From positions 672,230,852 to 672,294,851 of the forward strand of contig NC_081412.1 of the NCBI RefSeq assembly GCF_030272615.1: DNA of 64,000 bases, given 5' to 3'. Below the pieces are notes generated by a model. That model was not told where the DNA came from and did no database searches. It saw nothing but the letters and a program-made list of their open reading frames with translations. The position numbers were made by a program, and so were the translations under genes. This document shows, one piece after another, positions 24,751-37,694 of the stretch. This DNA is from Cryptomeria japonica (taxonomy: Eukaryota > Streptophyta > Pinopsida > Cupressales > Cupressaceae). Position 1 is the stretch's first letter. Each line of letters begins with the position of its first letter.

Positions 24751-27400
24751 AGGTGTTTTGGTGTTGTTTCAAACATGTTTCTTTCTTCTACATATTTTTG
24801 CATATATTCACAATGAATGAAAATGCATTTTTTGCCATCTGTTATGAAAAACACAATTTTGTTTTATATAAAAGATTTTGACATGGTTTTAATGCCGATT
24901 TAAATGCTCTTCCTATGCAATACATTTGTGCTAAGTTAAAACATAATTTAAAAACCACTTTTTTGCAGATTCAAAAGGGGCTTTTATGCAGATTTAAAGA
25001 TGTCTTTTGTGTCGATTTGAAAAAAATTTAGTGTAGGATTTTTTTTTAAAAGTCTAAAATTAGATTGTTTTAGTTCCTTGGGTTTTTTTTTTGTTGAAAA
25101 TTAGATTGTTTTTGTCATTTTGTATTAGTTTTAGTTATTTTTTAAAGTTTTAAATTAGTTTAGATTTAGATTTTATTTTTGTTAGTTTAGGTTTAGATTT
25201 AGTTTCTATTAATTTAGATTTGAATGTACTTTAGATTAGATTTAGTCTTAATTTAAATTAATTTTTTATTTAATTTTGTTTTTAGTTTAGATTAGATTTT
25301 TTTTATTTAGGAAAGTTTGTTTTTAGATAAGAAAGTTCATTTTATTGTTTAAATTTAGATTAATTTTTATTTTTAGATTAAATTTGCTTTTTTATTAGAT
25401 TAAATTTATTTTTAAAATTTAAATTAAATTTATTTTTAAATTTTGATTTAAATTTGTTTTTCTAGATTAATTTGTTCTTAACTTATGAAATTTCCTTTTT
25501 AAGTTAGATTAGTTTTTTTTTTTAATTAGATCACTTTGTTACTTAAATCAATTTGTTAGGTAGTTGAGTAGTGGGAGTGTTTGATGTGTTTCTTTTGTTC
25601 TTGAAGGCTAATTTTTGTGTCTTTGTGTGGTTGTGTAGGTTCCCTCATGAGGCATTCATCTATTCTCGCTCGTCAAATACATAATCTTGTAACTATTAAT
25701 GTGTTTGTTGCAGGAGGCGGCCAAAGAATTTCATCAAAACTAAGTGTTTGGGATATCTAGCTTAGTTGCACACTTTGTTTTCTAAGGGATAAATGAACAT
25801 CATGTATGCCATGTTTGTTTTTCATTTGCTTGCATGTTTTAACCTTTAGATAGTGGTCCTACCTCTCAATTTTCTTGGTACCTCGACAGGTATTGGTGAG
25901 AGGGAATGACCCAAAGTGGGGACAAGGTTGAAGGAAAACATGTTCCAAACCACTCTAAATAATTGTGGATGCAATGAAAGTTGTAGAAAATGGATGTTGG
26001 AATAGTGTAGTGATGATTAAATTCACCAAATCTACACCCACCTGAATGGATGCTCTTACTAGAACCTCTTGTATTTAGATGCCAAAATCTTTCTATGTGT
26101 TGGCTCATATATTGTGATACGTGCATGCCGAATTTACCTCTCATGTACTCTTCAGTTAGAGATAGAAAATTCTTGGGAAGTGATGACGCTTCAATTTGAA
26201 GCTTGGCATGCCTAAGAAGTGAGTGCACTGTAAGGGGGAGCTTGGGCTACCAAGCATCTAGCTATCCGATTGTATGTTGTATTGAGTAAGAGGATTCAAT
26301 ATATATTGTCCTGGCCAGCCATAGGATATGTTGTGAATGAGCATGATAGTTTTGAGTCTAATTCTAAACACTTTGTTTTCTATGCTTGTTAAAAGTTGAG
26401 TTCTACATCATTTTTCAAACAAGTCCTAACATTTTCCAAACAAAGTAAAAAATAAGAGCATTCATTAAACAAAGTGCAATTTTTTTTTTTTTAAAACATG
26501 GCTTGTCAAAACATTGGAAATCCTTGTCTCAAAATACATGTCACTTAGGGTTAGACTTTGCATAGTTCAAACTTAGGTCTTAGGACATTCACATTGCCTT
26601 TCATATTTAGTCCATTGCATTATCAAGATTCCTTTGCACTTAGATTTGGAATCATTTTCCTAAGTCTCCATTGTATTATCATTATCATACCAAATTATGT
26701 CTTTGGCCTTGGTTGCAATTTGCATATTTCAAGTCATTAGTCCTCATATATCCTTATCATTATATTGTAATAGACTCTAGTTTTGTCTTGGCTTGATTTT
26801 GTCATATCATATCCCTAGATCATATCATATCCTTAGGTCTTGTCATTATAATTTCATTCTTGTATTTAGTCTTAAAATTAGGTTTCCCAAACTTAAAAAA
26901 ATCAAAACTTTAGATCATGCCCTAAGTTGTTGTTAGGGAGTCTTTACCTTGTCCAAAATTTTTCCTTTCATCAACATAATTTTTTCACACCTAGCTTAGT
27001 ATCCAAGAGTATAGGTGAGATATTTTCATTTGTGCTATTGTCATTTTATCCTTTGTCCTTTTGTCAATTAAGGTATTGGCTTCATTTAAATTTTCCAAGG
27101 GTCACATCTTTAGGGTTGCATTTCAAAGGTTTGTCCAAACCTCGGAAACAACAAAAATATAGGTTGCATTCTTGCCCTAAGTTTCATTATGATATCCCAA
27201 AGTTGCACTTAGTTACATAACATTATCAAAATCCCAAAATTTCAAAAATTCTAAAGCAAGGTTGCATTTGCATTCCTTAAGGTTGCACTTAGTTGCATTT
27301 TCATTGGCATTCTAGAAATTCAAAAAGCCCAAAAACATAAGTTGCATTATCATTGCACTTAGTTGCATGTCATTATCATTTCAAAAATTCAAAAAGCCCA
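24751..27400. other. AT-rich and T-rich spacer, likely eroded repeat
   Basis: 25000-25560 is dominated by degenerate ttagattta-type sequence. 26880-27400 repeats gttgcactt/gttgcattt and ttcaaaaagcccaaaa motifs several times. No gene was recognised. It may belong to the front of the gypsy-like element that follows. Confidence 0.4.
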
Positions 27401-27879
27401 AAAAAATTGTATAGGGGCATGCCTATTGAAAGAAGGTCTAAGTACAAGAAATCATACAAGTCAACATATCAAGCCATGTCTTTTCTAATGGATGATACCT
27501 AGTTGATATAATCATAGATCTATCAAACCCAAAAACAAGGCAATATTGATGAAACTTTTTATGACGAAACAAGTGTCCAAATACGACAAATGGAGGAAAA
27601 ACTAGGTCGAGAAATAAAGATCTTGGAACAAAGAGTAAAAAACATCGAAAAAAAAAGATCACAAATATCCAAAATGTTTCAAAAATTTCCATGTCCAAAT
27701 CCAAATATTGAGCTAGTTGATGTAAAATATCTTATCGAACGATTAGACATCCAAACTCTCCTCTCTCAAATAGAGACTATGAAACAAGCTCAAGCAAAAA
27801 ACATAAATTTCAACCAAATCCCAAATCAGACTTACTTTGATCAAATTTCATTTAATCAAATCTTGAATCAATAACCAAT

Positions 27880-28300
27880 GATCCAATGACAACTAGTCAT
27901 CCAACAACAATCAATCATCCATCAACAACCAATTATCCAACAACAACCAATAATCCAATGAAAACCAGTCATCTAAAAATGATCAATCATCCATCAGCAA
28001 CTAATTATCCAACAACAACCAATGATTTAACAACCAATGGTCCAATATATTCAACTAGCACAACTAATGGTTCAACATATCCAACATTTTTAACCAACAC
28101 AACTAATGGTCCAAAACATCAAACCAACGTAATCAATGGTGCAATTTCAACAATATTCTCAACCTAATGCATAATGTCAACAATTGTTGCAACCAACTAT
28201 CAATTATTGACAACAAACTTAGTATCAACAACTACAACCAAAAATTCAAAAACAAAAGTTGCAAGGCATACCAAACCAAATTTCAAACATGTTAGACAGA
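27880..28300 (+). repeat. Imperfect CAACAA / caaccaattatcc short repeats
   Basis: Repeating units such as ccaacaacaaccaat and aatcatccatcaac, which would encode Gln- or Thr-rich sequence depending on frame. They form part of the old element at 27400-30226. Confidence 0.7.
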
Positions 28301-30221
28301 TTTAACCAACACCAAATTTAAAATCAAAGTGTAGCACCAAACCAAACCACCTTCAAACAAATCCAACATCCAAAACCAATCATTTCAAAACCTCGCAAGG
28401 ACTCAAATTCATTTCCAAAGGAAGGTGGCTTTATTAGACAAATCTTAAAGAGAGTCCTAAGTGATTTACCTAAGAAAGATCAAAATTGTGTACCTATGTC
28501 TAGAAATGGCTCATCCTCCCATAAATAAATTGACTCTCTAGTGGCATCTATCCCTAAACCTTTCAAAGTTTCACAAGAACCTTCCATAACACCCTCATCA
28601 CACAATGCATCCAAGGGTGAAATATCCCAAGGGCTATCCATAATTGATTGCCAAGCTAATCCAGTTCATGATGCACATCCTTTCCATGCTTCAGAAATGC
28701 TAGAACAAATATCACCATGCACTTCATTACCCATGAAACCTATTTCAGAGGATTCCATTCAATGTCCCTCTCCTTCATGTCAAAGCATTAATCCCTTCCC
28801 AGAATCCCTTGCGCATATATTCAAAGTCCAAACGCATGTCAAGAGGATAATTTAGATCATGAAGAAATGAGTCCTAAAACAAATTAAGATCAAGATCCCA
28901 AGATATTATAACCCTGTCTAATTGTTAACCAAGATCTCATCTTCCCAAACACTCATGGTGATCCCCCTCTTCCTATCCATTCTATCCAAGAACATAACAC
29001 TTTTTCAAATATCATTGACATTCCACTTCCTACGCACGATCAAGATATCCCTTCCATCATTTCCAATGATCCCACTAAAATTCAAGAGAATAGAAACTTT
29101 AAAGAAGAATTCAGCAATCTTCCTCCTTGTCAAGATCAAAGTCTCCTTTCAGATTCATGTCCACTACAAGACCCTATCATTCCTTCAGATCCTCCACAAG
29201 ATTCCTTTGTTCCTACATCTCCAAGTCCTAATCCTCCATATACACTACAATATCTCACTTTTTTTGATGATCCCATCATTTCTCTTATTCCATCTCTTGA
29301 AGAGCCTTTCATTGATTCATTTCCACTACACAATCCTAGTCCCCCTCATGATCCTAATCCCCCTCATGATTCTAACATGTCGATGCAAGATGTTCATGAA
29401 CCCCCCATATTCATAATGGGTTCTTCCACTTTGGTCCTATCCAATCCACTTCATGATCTCATTATTTCTCTTATATCATATCCACCTCATAATAGACTCA
29501 TATCTTTTTCCCAAAGCAAAGAGTATCCTACAAGTAAAGATATTCATAAAGGCAAAGGTGTATACCTTCTCAAGAAAAAACCCCTTCATGTTAAAGAAAA
29601 TATTAATGGTCATGGCCTTAGTGACATTCCTCAAGACGTTGGTACCCCTGCTAAATCCATCCCTCCAAAATCCAAACATATCCCTTCCCCTTCATCCCTT
29701 CCTCCTCTATGAAAGGTCGGCAAAGGTACACATTCTTGAGTAAATTTCATCATCCAAAGGACCTCCATTTTATTCCTATCCATCCATGCATTCCTTTCAC
29801 CCTCCAAGGAATTTGGATGCCAAGCATAAAAGTCATAAGTCTAGCAATCCACATGTCTTCAAGGATCAACATGTCAAGTCTAATCGATATGTGAAAACAA
29901 AGAAAAATATGATCCAAAAAGAAAAGGAAATATCCAAAAGGTCACAAAAGCCCTTTGAAAAAAAGAAAGAAAATTCAAAATCTATTTGGGTTCCTAAATC
30001 CCTTATGCAAGCAATCCGCTCCAAGAAATTACAAAAGCATGAAAAATAACCATGTGGATTCCTAAACTAATCCTTGAAGCACAAAAAGAAGAATCCAAAT
30101 TGGCATCCAAAATTACTATCCCTCCATCCAAACCTTCTAAATATATTCCTCCATCATCTCCTTCATCCATTTTTGGGTCCTCATGTCCCAAAATCTGAGA
30201 TCTACTTTCTCTCGATCAGTT

Positions 30222-30226
30222 CACTA
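30222..30226 (+). repeat. Copia target duplication (CACTA), left
   Basis: Matches 48576-48580 across the element. Across the junction the old element would read gttcacta then cccctcaagg. Confidence 0.7.
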
Positions 30227-31028
30227 TGTTGGCACTTTGAGTTTGTTGGCATTTTGCATAGAGATTGCATTAATGATATGCTATCATTGATGTCATTTAA
30301 ACTGGTAATGGTATTTATGTTATTGCTAATATTGATGTTTTTGACATTGGCTACTAACAGGTAAGAAGAGCTTTGTGGAAGATGTTGTAAACCGGTATGT
30401 AAATTTTGTGAGTTGAACTCGTGAACCAGTGTAAAGGGTCAAACCTTTCTATGTAATGTAATCGGTAAACCCTATTAGCTGTTAAACCCTAACCAATCAA
30501 GTTTGATGGTTTATTATTTGATAAGTAGTAATGATAGAAACATGTGTGATTATTGTATGAGGATATGTTCAAATTGTTTTGGTGCATTTGTTTTTGTCTA
30601 GGGAAGGAGCAAAGTGGATTGCATCAAATGCACAACGTGTGATGAGTTACAAAGTCCGATGAAAGGGTGATCATAGAGCCATTGGAATTTTATTGAAGAA
30701 TGTGAAGATATTGTCATGAATTCTAATGGTCAAGATTGTACTGACTTGTTTGTAATCTCGATGATGAGAATTAGGTTTTTGCTTTGTTACCGACCTAATT
30801 GATTTGTATTTAAGGTCGATGAAGTTGTTTGTAAAGAGTGTTGGCAAGATTGATGAAAACCTGTTGAGTGTGTAGTTGCCTAACCAGTGAATGGATCTGC
30901 ACTTTGAGTGAACATGGATTGAAGCTTAGAAGGATATGATCAACCAAATGTAGTGCTACTCAGATAGATGAAGAAAACTTGTTGTTTTCTAACTATTACA
31001 ACAGAAGTGAAATCCCTTAACTGAGTAA
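30227..31028 (+). repeat. Copia 5' LTR, first part
   Basis: Aligns with 47136-47938 of the 3' LTR (for example gagtttgttggcattttgca, gctgttaaaccctaacc, gtgttggcaagattgatg). It stops at the DNA transposon insertion and resumes at 41970. Confidence 0.9.
31025..31028 (+). repeat. DNA transposon target duplication (gtaa), left
   Basis: Matches 41966-41969. The homologous site in the copia 3' LTR reads gggtaatctc. Confidence 0.75.
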
Positions 31029-31060
31029 GGGTATGTGCAAGCTAATGAGTCACAAATTCG
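31029..31060 (+). repeat. DNA transposon left terminal inverted repeat
   Basis: GGGTATGTGCAAG, then ATGAGTCAC from about 31044. It pairs imperfectly with the right end. Confidence 0.7.
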
Positions 31061-31094
31061 CGGAAGTCTGTGCGTTGGAAAATGCACTCCGCAA

Positions 31095-31388
31095 AACGGG
31101 CCCCCGTTTTTAAAAAACGGGGGCCCGTTAATGGTTCGGGCTCCTGAGCCGAAAGGTCACGGGGTGCCGAAGCCAGATAAAACGGGCCCCCGTTTTTTAA
31201 TAAACGGGCCCCCATTTTTTAATAAACGGGCCCCCGTTTTTAAACAAAATGGGCCCCCGTTTTTAAACAAAACGGGGGCCCGTTTTTAAAAAACGGGGGC
31301 CCGTTTTGAAAAGCTATTTTTACCCTTTTTTTGGGATAATTTTTCATTTTACTGTTGCACAAGAAGATATCGAAAACGGGCCCCCGTG
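31095..31388. promoter_or_regulatory. Left subterminal array of AACGGGCCCCCGTT near-palindromes
   Basis: Nine copies of AACGGGCCCCCGTT or its complement AACGGGGGCCCGTT (a few with one mismatch), the core Gs starting near 31098, 31119, 31192, 31206, 31228, 31251, 31274, 31295 and 31376. Four successive intervals are 21-23 bp. The array lies about 65-360 bp inside the left end. Such repeated, dyad-containing sites near transposon ends are typical transposase-binding sites; this role is inferred. Confidence 0.85.
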
Positions 31389-31660
31389 TTGTGGTTTCCA
31401 CTTCAAACCTCCACCACTATCCCAGGTGCACATTCTGTCACCTATTTTCACAGTTCATAATTTTCTTGTATATTTTTCTCTTTTTTTGGTGTATTATTTA
31501 GTTTTTTTTTTATTATTTTAGTTTTTTTTAATAGTAGCATATAAATAAATTATTTTTTATATTTGTAAATTCTTGATTTTGATGTAAAATATTTTTGAAC
31601 AGTTAACCCTAAACCGTAATCAACAAATTTAGAAACCAAAACCAAACCTAGATAATTAAC

Positions 31661-31860
31661 AAAATGAAATCGACACAAACAAAAAACCAAAAATGAAATG
31701 GGAACAAAAACAAAAACGTTCGAAAATGAAATCAACACAAACAAAAAACTGAAAATGAAATGGAAACAAAAACAAAAACGTTCGAAAATGAAATCGACAC
31801 AAACAAAAAACCAAAAATGAAATGGAAACAAAAACAAAAATGTTCGAAAATGAAATTGAC
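31661..31860 (+). repeat. 62-bp tandem repeat, 3.2 copies
   Basis: Units start at 31661, 31723, 31785 and 31847, each beginning aaaatgaaatc and holding aaaaacgttcg. The Phe/Cys-rich minus-strand frames here come from the repeat. Confidence 0.9.
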
Positions 31861-33037
31861 ATAAAACCGAACATATGTACCTAAATTGTTCTTAATCCTC
31901 ATTAGGCAATACAAAAGTTACCACTAAATTAGTATAACCTTAAAAGTAATTAACATTAAGTTTTTCAAATTTTAGATATGAAAGTTTAGGCTTAGGTTTA
32001 TGCCATGTCATGGCATAAAGGTCCTATTATGTCATGTGATGGTATAAAAGGATCAATTATGGACACAATTTTAGAGCAAAACTAGATAAGTTACTAAAAT
32101 TGGAGTTTGGTTTACATAGGTTCATAAAGGAAGCTAATATGCCAAATATATAATTCATTAATACAAAATAAAAAATATTCTTGATTTATAATGTTGATTG
32201 ATAATGAGTTTTCTAAATGGGGTGCTAATTATATATACATCTGAAAGATTTGAAAAATATAATTCCCAAGAAGTATTTTGAATATACAATTGAGGATATA
32301 TATAATCTCATGGTTAAAGATGCTTAATTTCGATGAAAGTTATTTTTTGTATTACTATGTAAGAAATCCATAAATGGAATGAAAGTAAGACATGGCCATC
32401 TAGCATAGATCATCTTATATGTTGAAGGAGTATTTTGAGTTATATTAGAATTATTTGATGTGATTAAGTCCTAATTTTAGGATATGTAGAGTTCTTTTAC
32501 TTTTAAGGTTGAAATAAAACATGGTGATTATGTTTTATTATCACTTTTATGCTTAACCTAGGTAAAAGTTTTAATGGAATTATTTTCATATTTAGATATA
32601 TAGATCACAACTTATTATTATTTGTATGTTTCTTGTTTCTTTGAAAGAAATGCATATTGATTTATTTATAAGTAATAATTTATCTAATTATGCATTTATG
32701 AAATATATAGAAATTGAGATTTTTTTATTGAGGCTAATTAATTTTAAAACTCAATGGTTATATCCACTATCTAATGATGTAATATATCCAATGTTCTCCC
32801 CTTCTTACATATATTTGAACAAGAGATGGAATATTTCAAGACTTGAATGCAACCCTTATGTAAACTTTAATGATGTACATCTACAGATCCTCCTCACTAA
32901 CCAAGAAACACTAGACTAACTCCATTAATGAATATTTCGAATTTAAAACCTATCAAATGTCTATAAAACATGAGAGAACCTAAAGGGTCTATATCCTCCT
33001 TGCCTAATGAGAGAGCAACATTTCTTTGAAAGTCCCA

Positions 33038-33200
33038 ATGAGCCTCAAATGATCCTAATGAATGTAGGGCAGTCTTAATGAACCTAAGAAAGTCCTAATG
33101 AGCCTAAGAAAGCAATAATGAACTTGGGACAATCCTAATGAACCTAGGATAGTCCTAATGAACCTACGATAGTGTAAACAAGCCTAGTATAGTGTAAGAA
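33038..33200 (+). repeat. Short tandem repeat of about 22 bp, degenerate
   Basis: Repeats of agtcctaatgaacctagga and variants, about seven times. Confidence 0.8.
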
Positions 33201-34158
33201 AAAAACACTACAAAAAAGACCTCAAATGCGTTAAATGAATTTCCCAATAACGCACTCGTGTTTATCTTTTTTTGGTCATTTGGCTACCTTTTTTTACAAC
33301 ATCTTGGTGTATACGCCCCTAAGAAGACCTTTTCCTCAAAACTTTCTTGGATCATGAACTCCTCATGTGCACCAAACATTTAAGTTGCCACTTGGAAGCT
33401 TCTAATGCACACAATCCTTTCAATCAATCTACTCCATTGATCTCTCAAAACAATCTTAGTATTTAATCCTCTATCCTTCATTTCTTATTGAACTTTGTAA
33501 GAGAATTTGTGTATGGATTGATATCTTAAATTTTATAGAAAGATTATATATGAAAACAAATGATTGCGGAGTTTTATAATAAATGATTTATAGGAAATAA
33601 TATTTTTTGAAGACCTTTTGTAAATTATAATCTTGTGTAGATTTGATTATGGGAGAAATTTAATGGTGAAATATGCTTAACTCTTCAAAAGTTTTGATGT
33701 TTTGTCTTTACATGACAACCACTTAGAATATAATATGTTTTAAGTATGTCATTTATAGTCATGGGAGATTAGTTTTTTTTTAAGATTGTTTGAAGACTAA
33801 TCAATGTAATATGAATTGATGACAATTATCTCAAAACTACGTAATTGAATTCTAATAGATTTATGATGTTTCATTGAAAGTTTTTATTAAGTTTTATGCG
33901 CAAATTTTATATTTCAAGATTCAATAGTATGTACATGTATATTTTTTTAAGTTCAATATTATATTATATATTTCATGTGTATCTCATTCAACAACATAGA
34001 AATGTTAATATTTATAAATGTTTTTTTTTAATTTAGTAAAATAGATTCTTCTTTGACATAGAGTTGTATATAATTCATGTATATCTTTATATATGCAGGA
34101 GTTCTTTGCCATCATGGATGTTTTTGACATAGATGAACTATTAGGTGAAAATCCCCCA

Positions 34159-34230
34159 CCACAACCCCCTCCTCCTCCTCCTCCTCCTCCACCACCACCA
34201 CCACCACCACCACCACCACCACCACCACAA
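34159..34230 (+). repeat. CCT/CCA trinucleotide run (polyproline)
   Basis: CCTCCTCC then CCACCACC units encode the polyproline stretch of the partner gene. The minus-strand Gly run is its mirror. Confidence 0.9.
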
Positions 34231-35809
34231 CCCCCTAGATTGGATGAAATTCGTTTAAGAGAACGAATTAATGAAAACCTACAAGTGATTGAACAAAACA
34301 TTGCTGCTATCCAAAATGAGCAAGTCACGCCACCCCATCTTGTAGAGTTTGCAAAATCAATGCAAACTGTTGTCGAGTCAGTTAGATCTGTTGATTCTCA
34401 ATTAGATCAATTTCATAGACGATGACAAGAGTTGCGTGATTTTTATGCCGATGGTTTAACTTATAGACAAATCACAGATTTGAAAATAACCAAAGCTCAT
34501 TTATGTCCATATTTTACCAACCCAAAAACAAGAGAACCAATGCAACCTAACCAGAAAAGAATTTCAATTAGGTGGTGTGTGCATCCAGAAATGGCTAGAT
34601 ACTTTTGGGATAGATGGTGGATGGTTTTTGATTATCCACCACATCGTAATTATGAGGTCCCTTTTTATTTTTTGAAGAAATTATACTGTGAGTTTGTAAT
34701 GAACCAAAAACCAAATTATTTTGATATTAAGTCATTCTAGGGTGTTGGTCGTGGAATGCCACAGCATAGATTAGGGGCACGGAGTAATAATCCCCTATCG
34801 GATCCACCCATAGTTCCACTTGTTGCTCCATCGATTCCTGCAGATGTCCAAAATACATCATTCATTTCGACATTAGATGCTTTGACTTCCCTCACAGGGA
34901 ACCTGAGTGAGCAAGCTGCTCACATGGCATCTGCTCCTCGATGGATGCCACATATGTGTTCGAGTTGTCATGAGACGTGTGTAGGTCCTACTACTGCTGC
35001 AGGATCTACTTCAGTTCCAGATGAGCATGATGCAGTAGATGATAGTATGATGACATCTTATATGGATTTTCTTTGCTCGGATGTTCATCTTGACCAGGTA
35101 TAGATATATATAATATACATGTACATGTCAATGTTTTTATGTACTTTATTAAATATAGGTATAAACTAAGTGCATCTCTTTTTTTATACAATCTAATACT
35201 TCATTAAATAAATTTTGTTTATGTAGATAAGGACTACGCCTAATATTAGAGTTAATATTGCATCTACTGGAAGACAACTCGGCACACCTTATGGGGTATA
35301 GTATAAATTTCTATCTAGACATTGTACTAGATCTTTTTAAGTTAATATGCTATCATCGTATATTATATAAATTTTCATGTTGATACATTGAATGCTTCTT
35401 TCTCCAGGATTCAGGTCATGAGGGACCCTCTACATCACATCAAGAAGAGGGTCTGACTATTGTGACACCATCTATGGTATGTATCTTATAATTCTTAACT
35501 TAAATATGAACTCTTACAATATTGTAACTTTACTTGAAATTATTTAGTACACATATATATGTTCACTAAATATGATTTCATTAAATGCATGTATGCAGGT
35601 GGACACTACCATTAGGATAGGTTATCCTCATAATTTTGATCAGAGCCAATTTGAACGCACATCGACATCCTTTGAGGTATTAATATGTAATACTTAATTT
35701 GATCTTATTTTTACTCTTAATTTAAGATTTAATTGGACACTTTGAATTTGACCTTGTACAGGAGTTAGCTAGCACTGCATTTGGTGTTGATACTACACAA
35801 GATACTGCT

Positions 35810-36366
35810 AGAGGAGATACTGCTACAGGATCTGATGAGCATATGGTAAGTTTGTAACTTAATTTATGAATTCTACTATATTTGATAAATGATTCTTTTA
35901 ATAGTTAATTTCAAGTAATATTTTAATATTATTTTTTTATTGTACAACATGAGACAGGTGGATCTGGACCACGTCCCGAGGACAAGAGAGATACTGCTAT
36001 AGGATCTGATGAGCATATGGTAAGTTTGTAACTTAATTTACGAATTCTACTATATTTGATAAATGATTCTTTTAATAGTTAATTTCAAGTAATATTTAAT
36101 ATTATTTTTTTATTGTACAGCATGAGACAGGTGGATCTGGACCACGTCCTGGGGACAAGAGAGATACTGCTACAGGATCTGATGAGCATATGGTAAGTTT
36201 GTAACTTAATTTATGAATTCTACTATATTTGATAAATGATTCTTTTAATAGTTAATTTCAAGTAATATTTTAATATTATTTTTTTATTGTACAGCATGAG
36301 ACAGGTGGATCTGGACCACGTCCTGGGGACAAGAGACCACGAGATGTTATTGATGATAGCACTTAG
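35810..36366 (+). repeat. Tandemly triplicated exon-intron unit of about 173 bp
   Basis: The sequence from gatactgcta through gagcatatgg, its intron (gtaagtttgtaacttaattt) and the next exon start (catgagacaggtggatctgg) occurs three times. Unit boundaries are 35948, 36121 and 36295 (steps of 173 and 174 bp). Copies are almost identical, introns included, so the amplification is recent. Each unit adds 24 codons, keeping the frame. Confidence 0.9.
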
Positions 36367-37694
36367 ATTTTACTATTTATTTGGCTTTGATATGTACTTT
36401 TTTATGGACTTTACACATTTGTTTACACGTGCACATACTTTATATATATGGATAGTTGCATAATAGGATTAGATCATATATATTTTGTGCATACTTTATA
36501 TATTTTGTGCACATTAGATATTATGTGGAGTGAACATCATGTTACCATCTAGACATATATATGGATTAGATATTATATGGATTATGTGGACTTGAAATTT
36601 TACTATTTATTTGGCTCTGATATGTACTATTTTACGGGCTTTACATATTTGTTTACATGTGCACACCCATACTTTATATATATGGATAGTTTCATAATAG
36701 GATTAGATCATATATATTATGTGCATACTTTATGTGTATTGTGCGCATTAGATATTATGTGGACTTGAAATTATGTGCACATTAGATCATATATATTGAC
36801 TTGAAATTATGTGGACTTGAAATTTTGCGCATACTTTATATATTATGTGGACTTGAAATTTTATTTATGGAAGTTGTGCTTAAACAACTTTATAGGCATT
36901 ATGTGGACTTGTAATTTTATTTTTGGAATTTTATTTAAATAGTTCTTGTGATTAGATAAACTACATGTGCATACATCTTGAACTAAGTATCGAAACATAT
37001 CTTATAATTATAACATATTCTAAATCAAAAAGTATCATTTAACAAATATAATGAATAGAACTTGATTAAAACATAATTATCTCATTCATAAATTTGACCA
37101 GTAGTCTCTCATTTATGTATATTGTACACAAAATGTAATCAAGAAGACATATCTAAAATAAAATAAATAGTCTATTTAAATTATAATAATAAGGATTTAT
37201 ATCTCTCAAAATACAACATAAAGTATGCACAAACAATAGTAGTCATTGAGGGCAAGTCTACTCTGAGAGACCTAGAAAAAAAAATACATATGATTAGTTT
37301 TTATAATCAGGATGCATTGAATTTAAAATACAACATAAAGTATGCACAAACAATATAGTAGTCATTGAGGCCAAGTCTACTCTGAGAGACCTAGAAAAAG
37401 TAAATACATATGATTAGTTTTTATAATCAGAATACATTGAATTTAAAATACAAATGGATTTGCCTTAAGGGTACAAAAATTTAACTTACTTGTAATTATT
37501 CAAAATGAAACATAAAGTATGCACAAATAACTTTGTTTTCATTGATGCCTTCTACTTGTGGTAGACCTGAAACAAAATTTTAGTAGATTAGATTTTGTAA
37601 TTATGATTCATGATTTAAAATACTATATATAATATGCATCGCGACTTTTAAAAGGGAGGTGGATTAAGGGTTCAAATTATAACTTACTTGATAT
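36367..37694. other. Region between the two convergent transposon genes
   Basis: AT-rich sequence with shuffled tatatattatgtggacttgaaatt motifs (36370-36960) and a direct repeat of about 120 bp (37210-37330 and 37325-37450, plus a partial near 37500; landmark gtatgcacaaacaatag). Both genes end facing this region, so it should contain both polyadenylation regions. Confidence 0.6.
37210..37560 (+). repeat. Direct repeat of about 120 bp, 2 copies plus partial
   Basis: Shared blocks: caacataaagtatgcacaaa, gtctactctgagagacctag and atacatatgattagttttta. Confidence 0.8.

Larger units (their letters stand above)
27400..30226 (+). mobile_element. Old gypsy-like retroelement, left piece
   Basis: The plus strand holds translated segments of one low-complexity protein: a coiled-coil-like part near 27590-27870 (REIKILEQRVKNIEKKRSQ), a Gln/Thr-rich repetitive part (27880-28300, from CAACAA-type repeats), then a Pro/Ser/His-rich part to about 30050. 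No polymerase was recognised. It runs directly into the copia insertion at 30226 and resumes at 48576. Assignment to gypsy-like elements rests on the polypurine tract and LTR-like start at 50832. It is broken, with many breaks, and is the oldest layer of the nest. Confidence 0.45.
31389..34090. other. Transposon left internal non-coding region
   Basis: AT-rich. It contains a 62-bp tandem repeat (31661-31860) and a 22-bp-type repeat (about 33038-33200). An open frame at 32626-32919 has no recognised family. The promoter and any 5' exon of the proline-rich gene should lie at its right end; the atatatgcag before 34099 looks like a splice acceptor. Confidence 0.5.
34114..36366 (+). pseudogene. 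Multi-exon proline-rich partner gene of the DNA transposon
   Basis: Predicted exons, all phase 0 with GT/AG sites: 34114-35097, 35227-35295, 35408-35476, 35599-35676, 35762-35845, 35948-36019, 36121-36192 and 36295-36366, totalling about 499 codons. The start MDVFDIDELLGENPPP leads into a run of about 25 prolines, then a helical part (LQVIEQNIAAIQNEQV). A conserved-looking aromatic block follows (RWCVHPEMARYFWDRWW, FYFLKKLYCEFVMNQKPNYF), then a Ser/Thr/Asp-rich tail. Two in-frame stops interrupt exon 1, TGA at 34423-34425 and TAG at 34738-34740; both look like C-to-T changes of CGA and CAG. The acceptor before 35948 reads AA in place of AG. No known family was recognised. By position it may be an accessory (DNA-binding or capsid-unrelated) transposition protein; that is inference. 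Confidence 0.6.

Noticed and set aside
31095-31388. CRISPR-like array
   Set aside because: Repeat-spacer regularity is superficial: linkers are short AT stretches, repeats are near-palindromes in both directions, and the context is a plant transposon.
31550-31914. Phe/Cys-rich minus-strand frames resembling a membrane protein
   Set aside because: They come from the 62-bp tandem repeat; three frames give the same repetitive text.
32626-32919. 97-residue open frame as a gene
   Set aside because: AT-rich, no domain, no splice context and no similarity recognised.
34005-34328. Minus-strand poly-glycine protein
   Set aside because: Mirror of the CCT/CCA polyproline stretch of the plus-strand partner gene.
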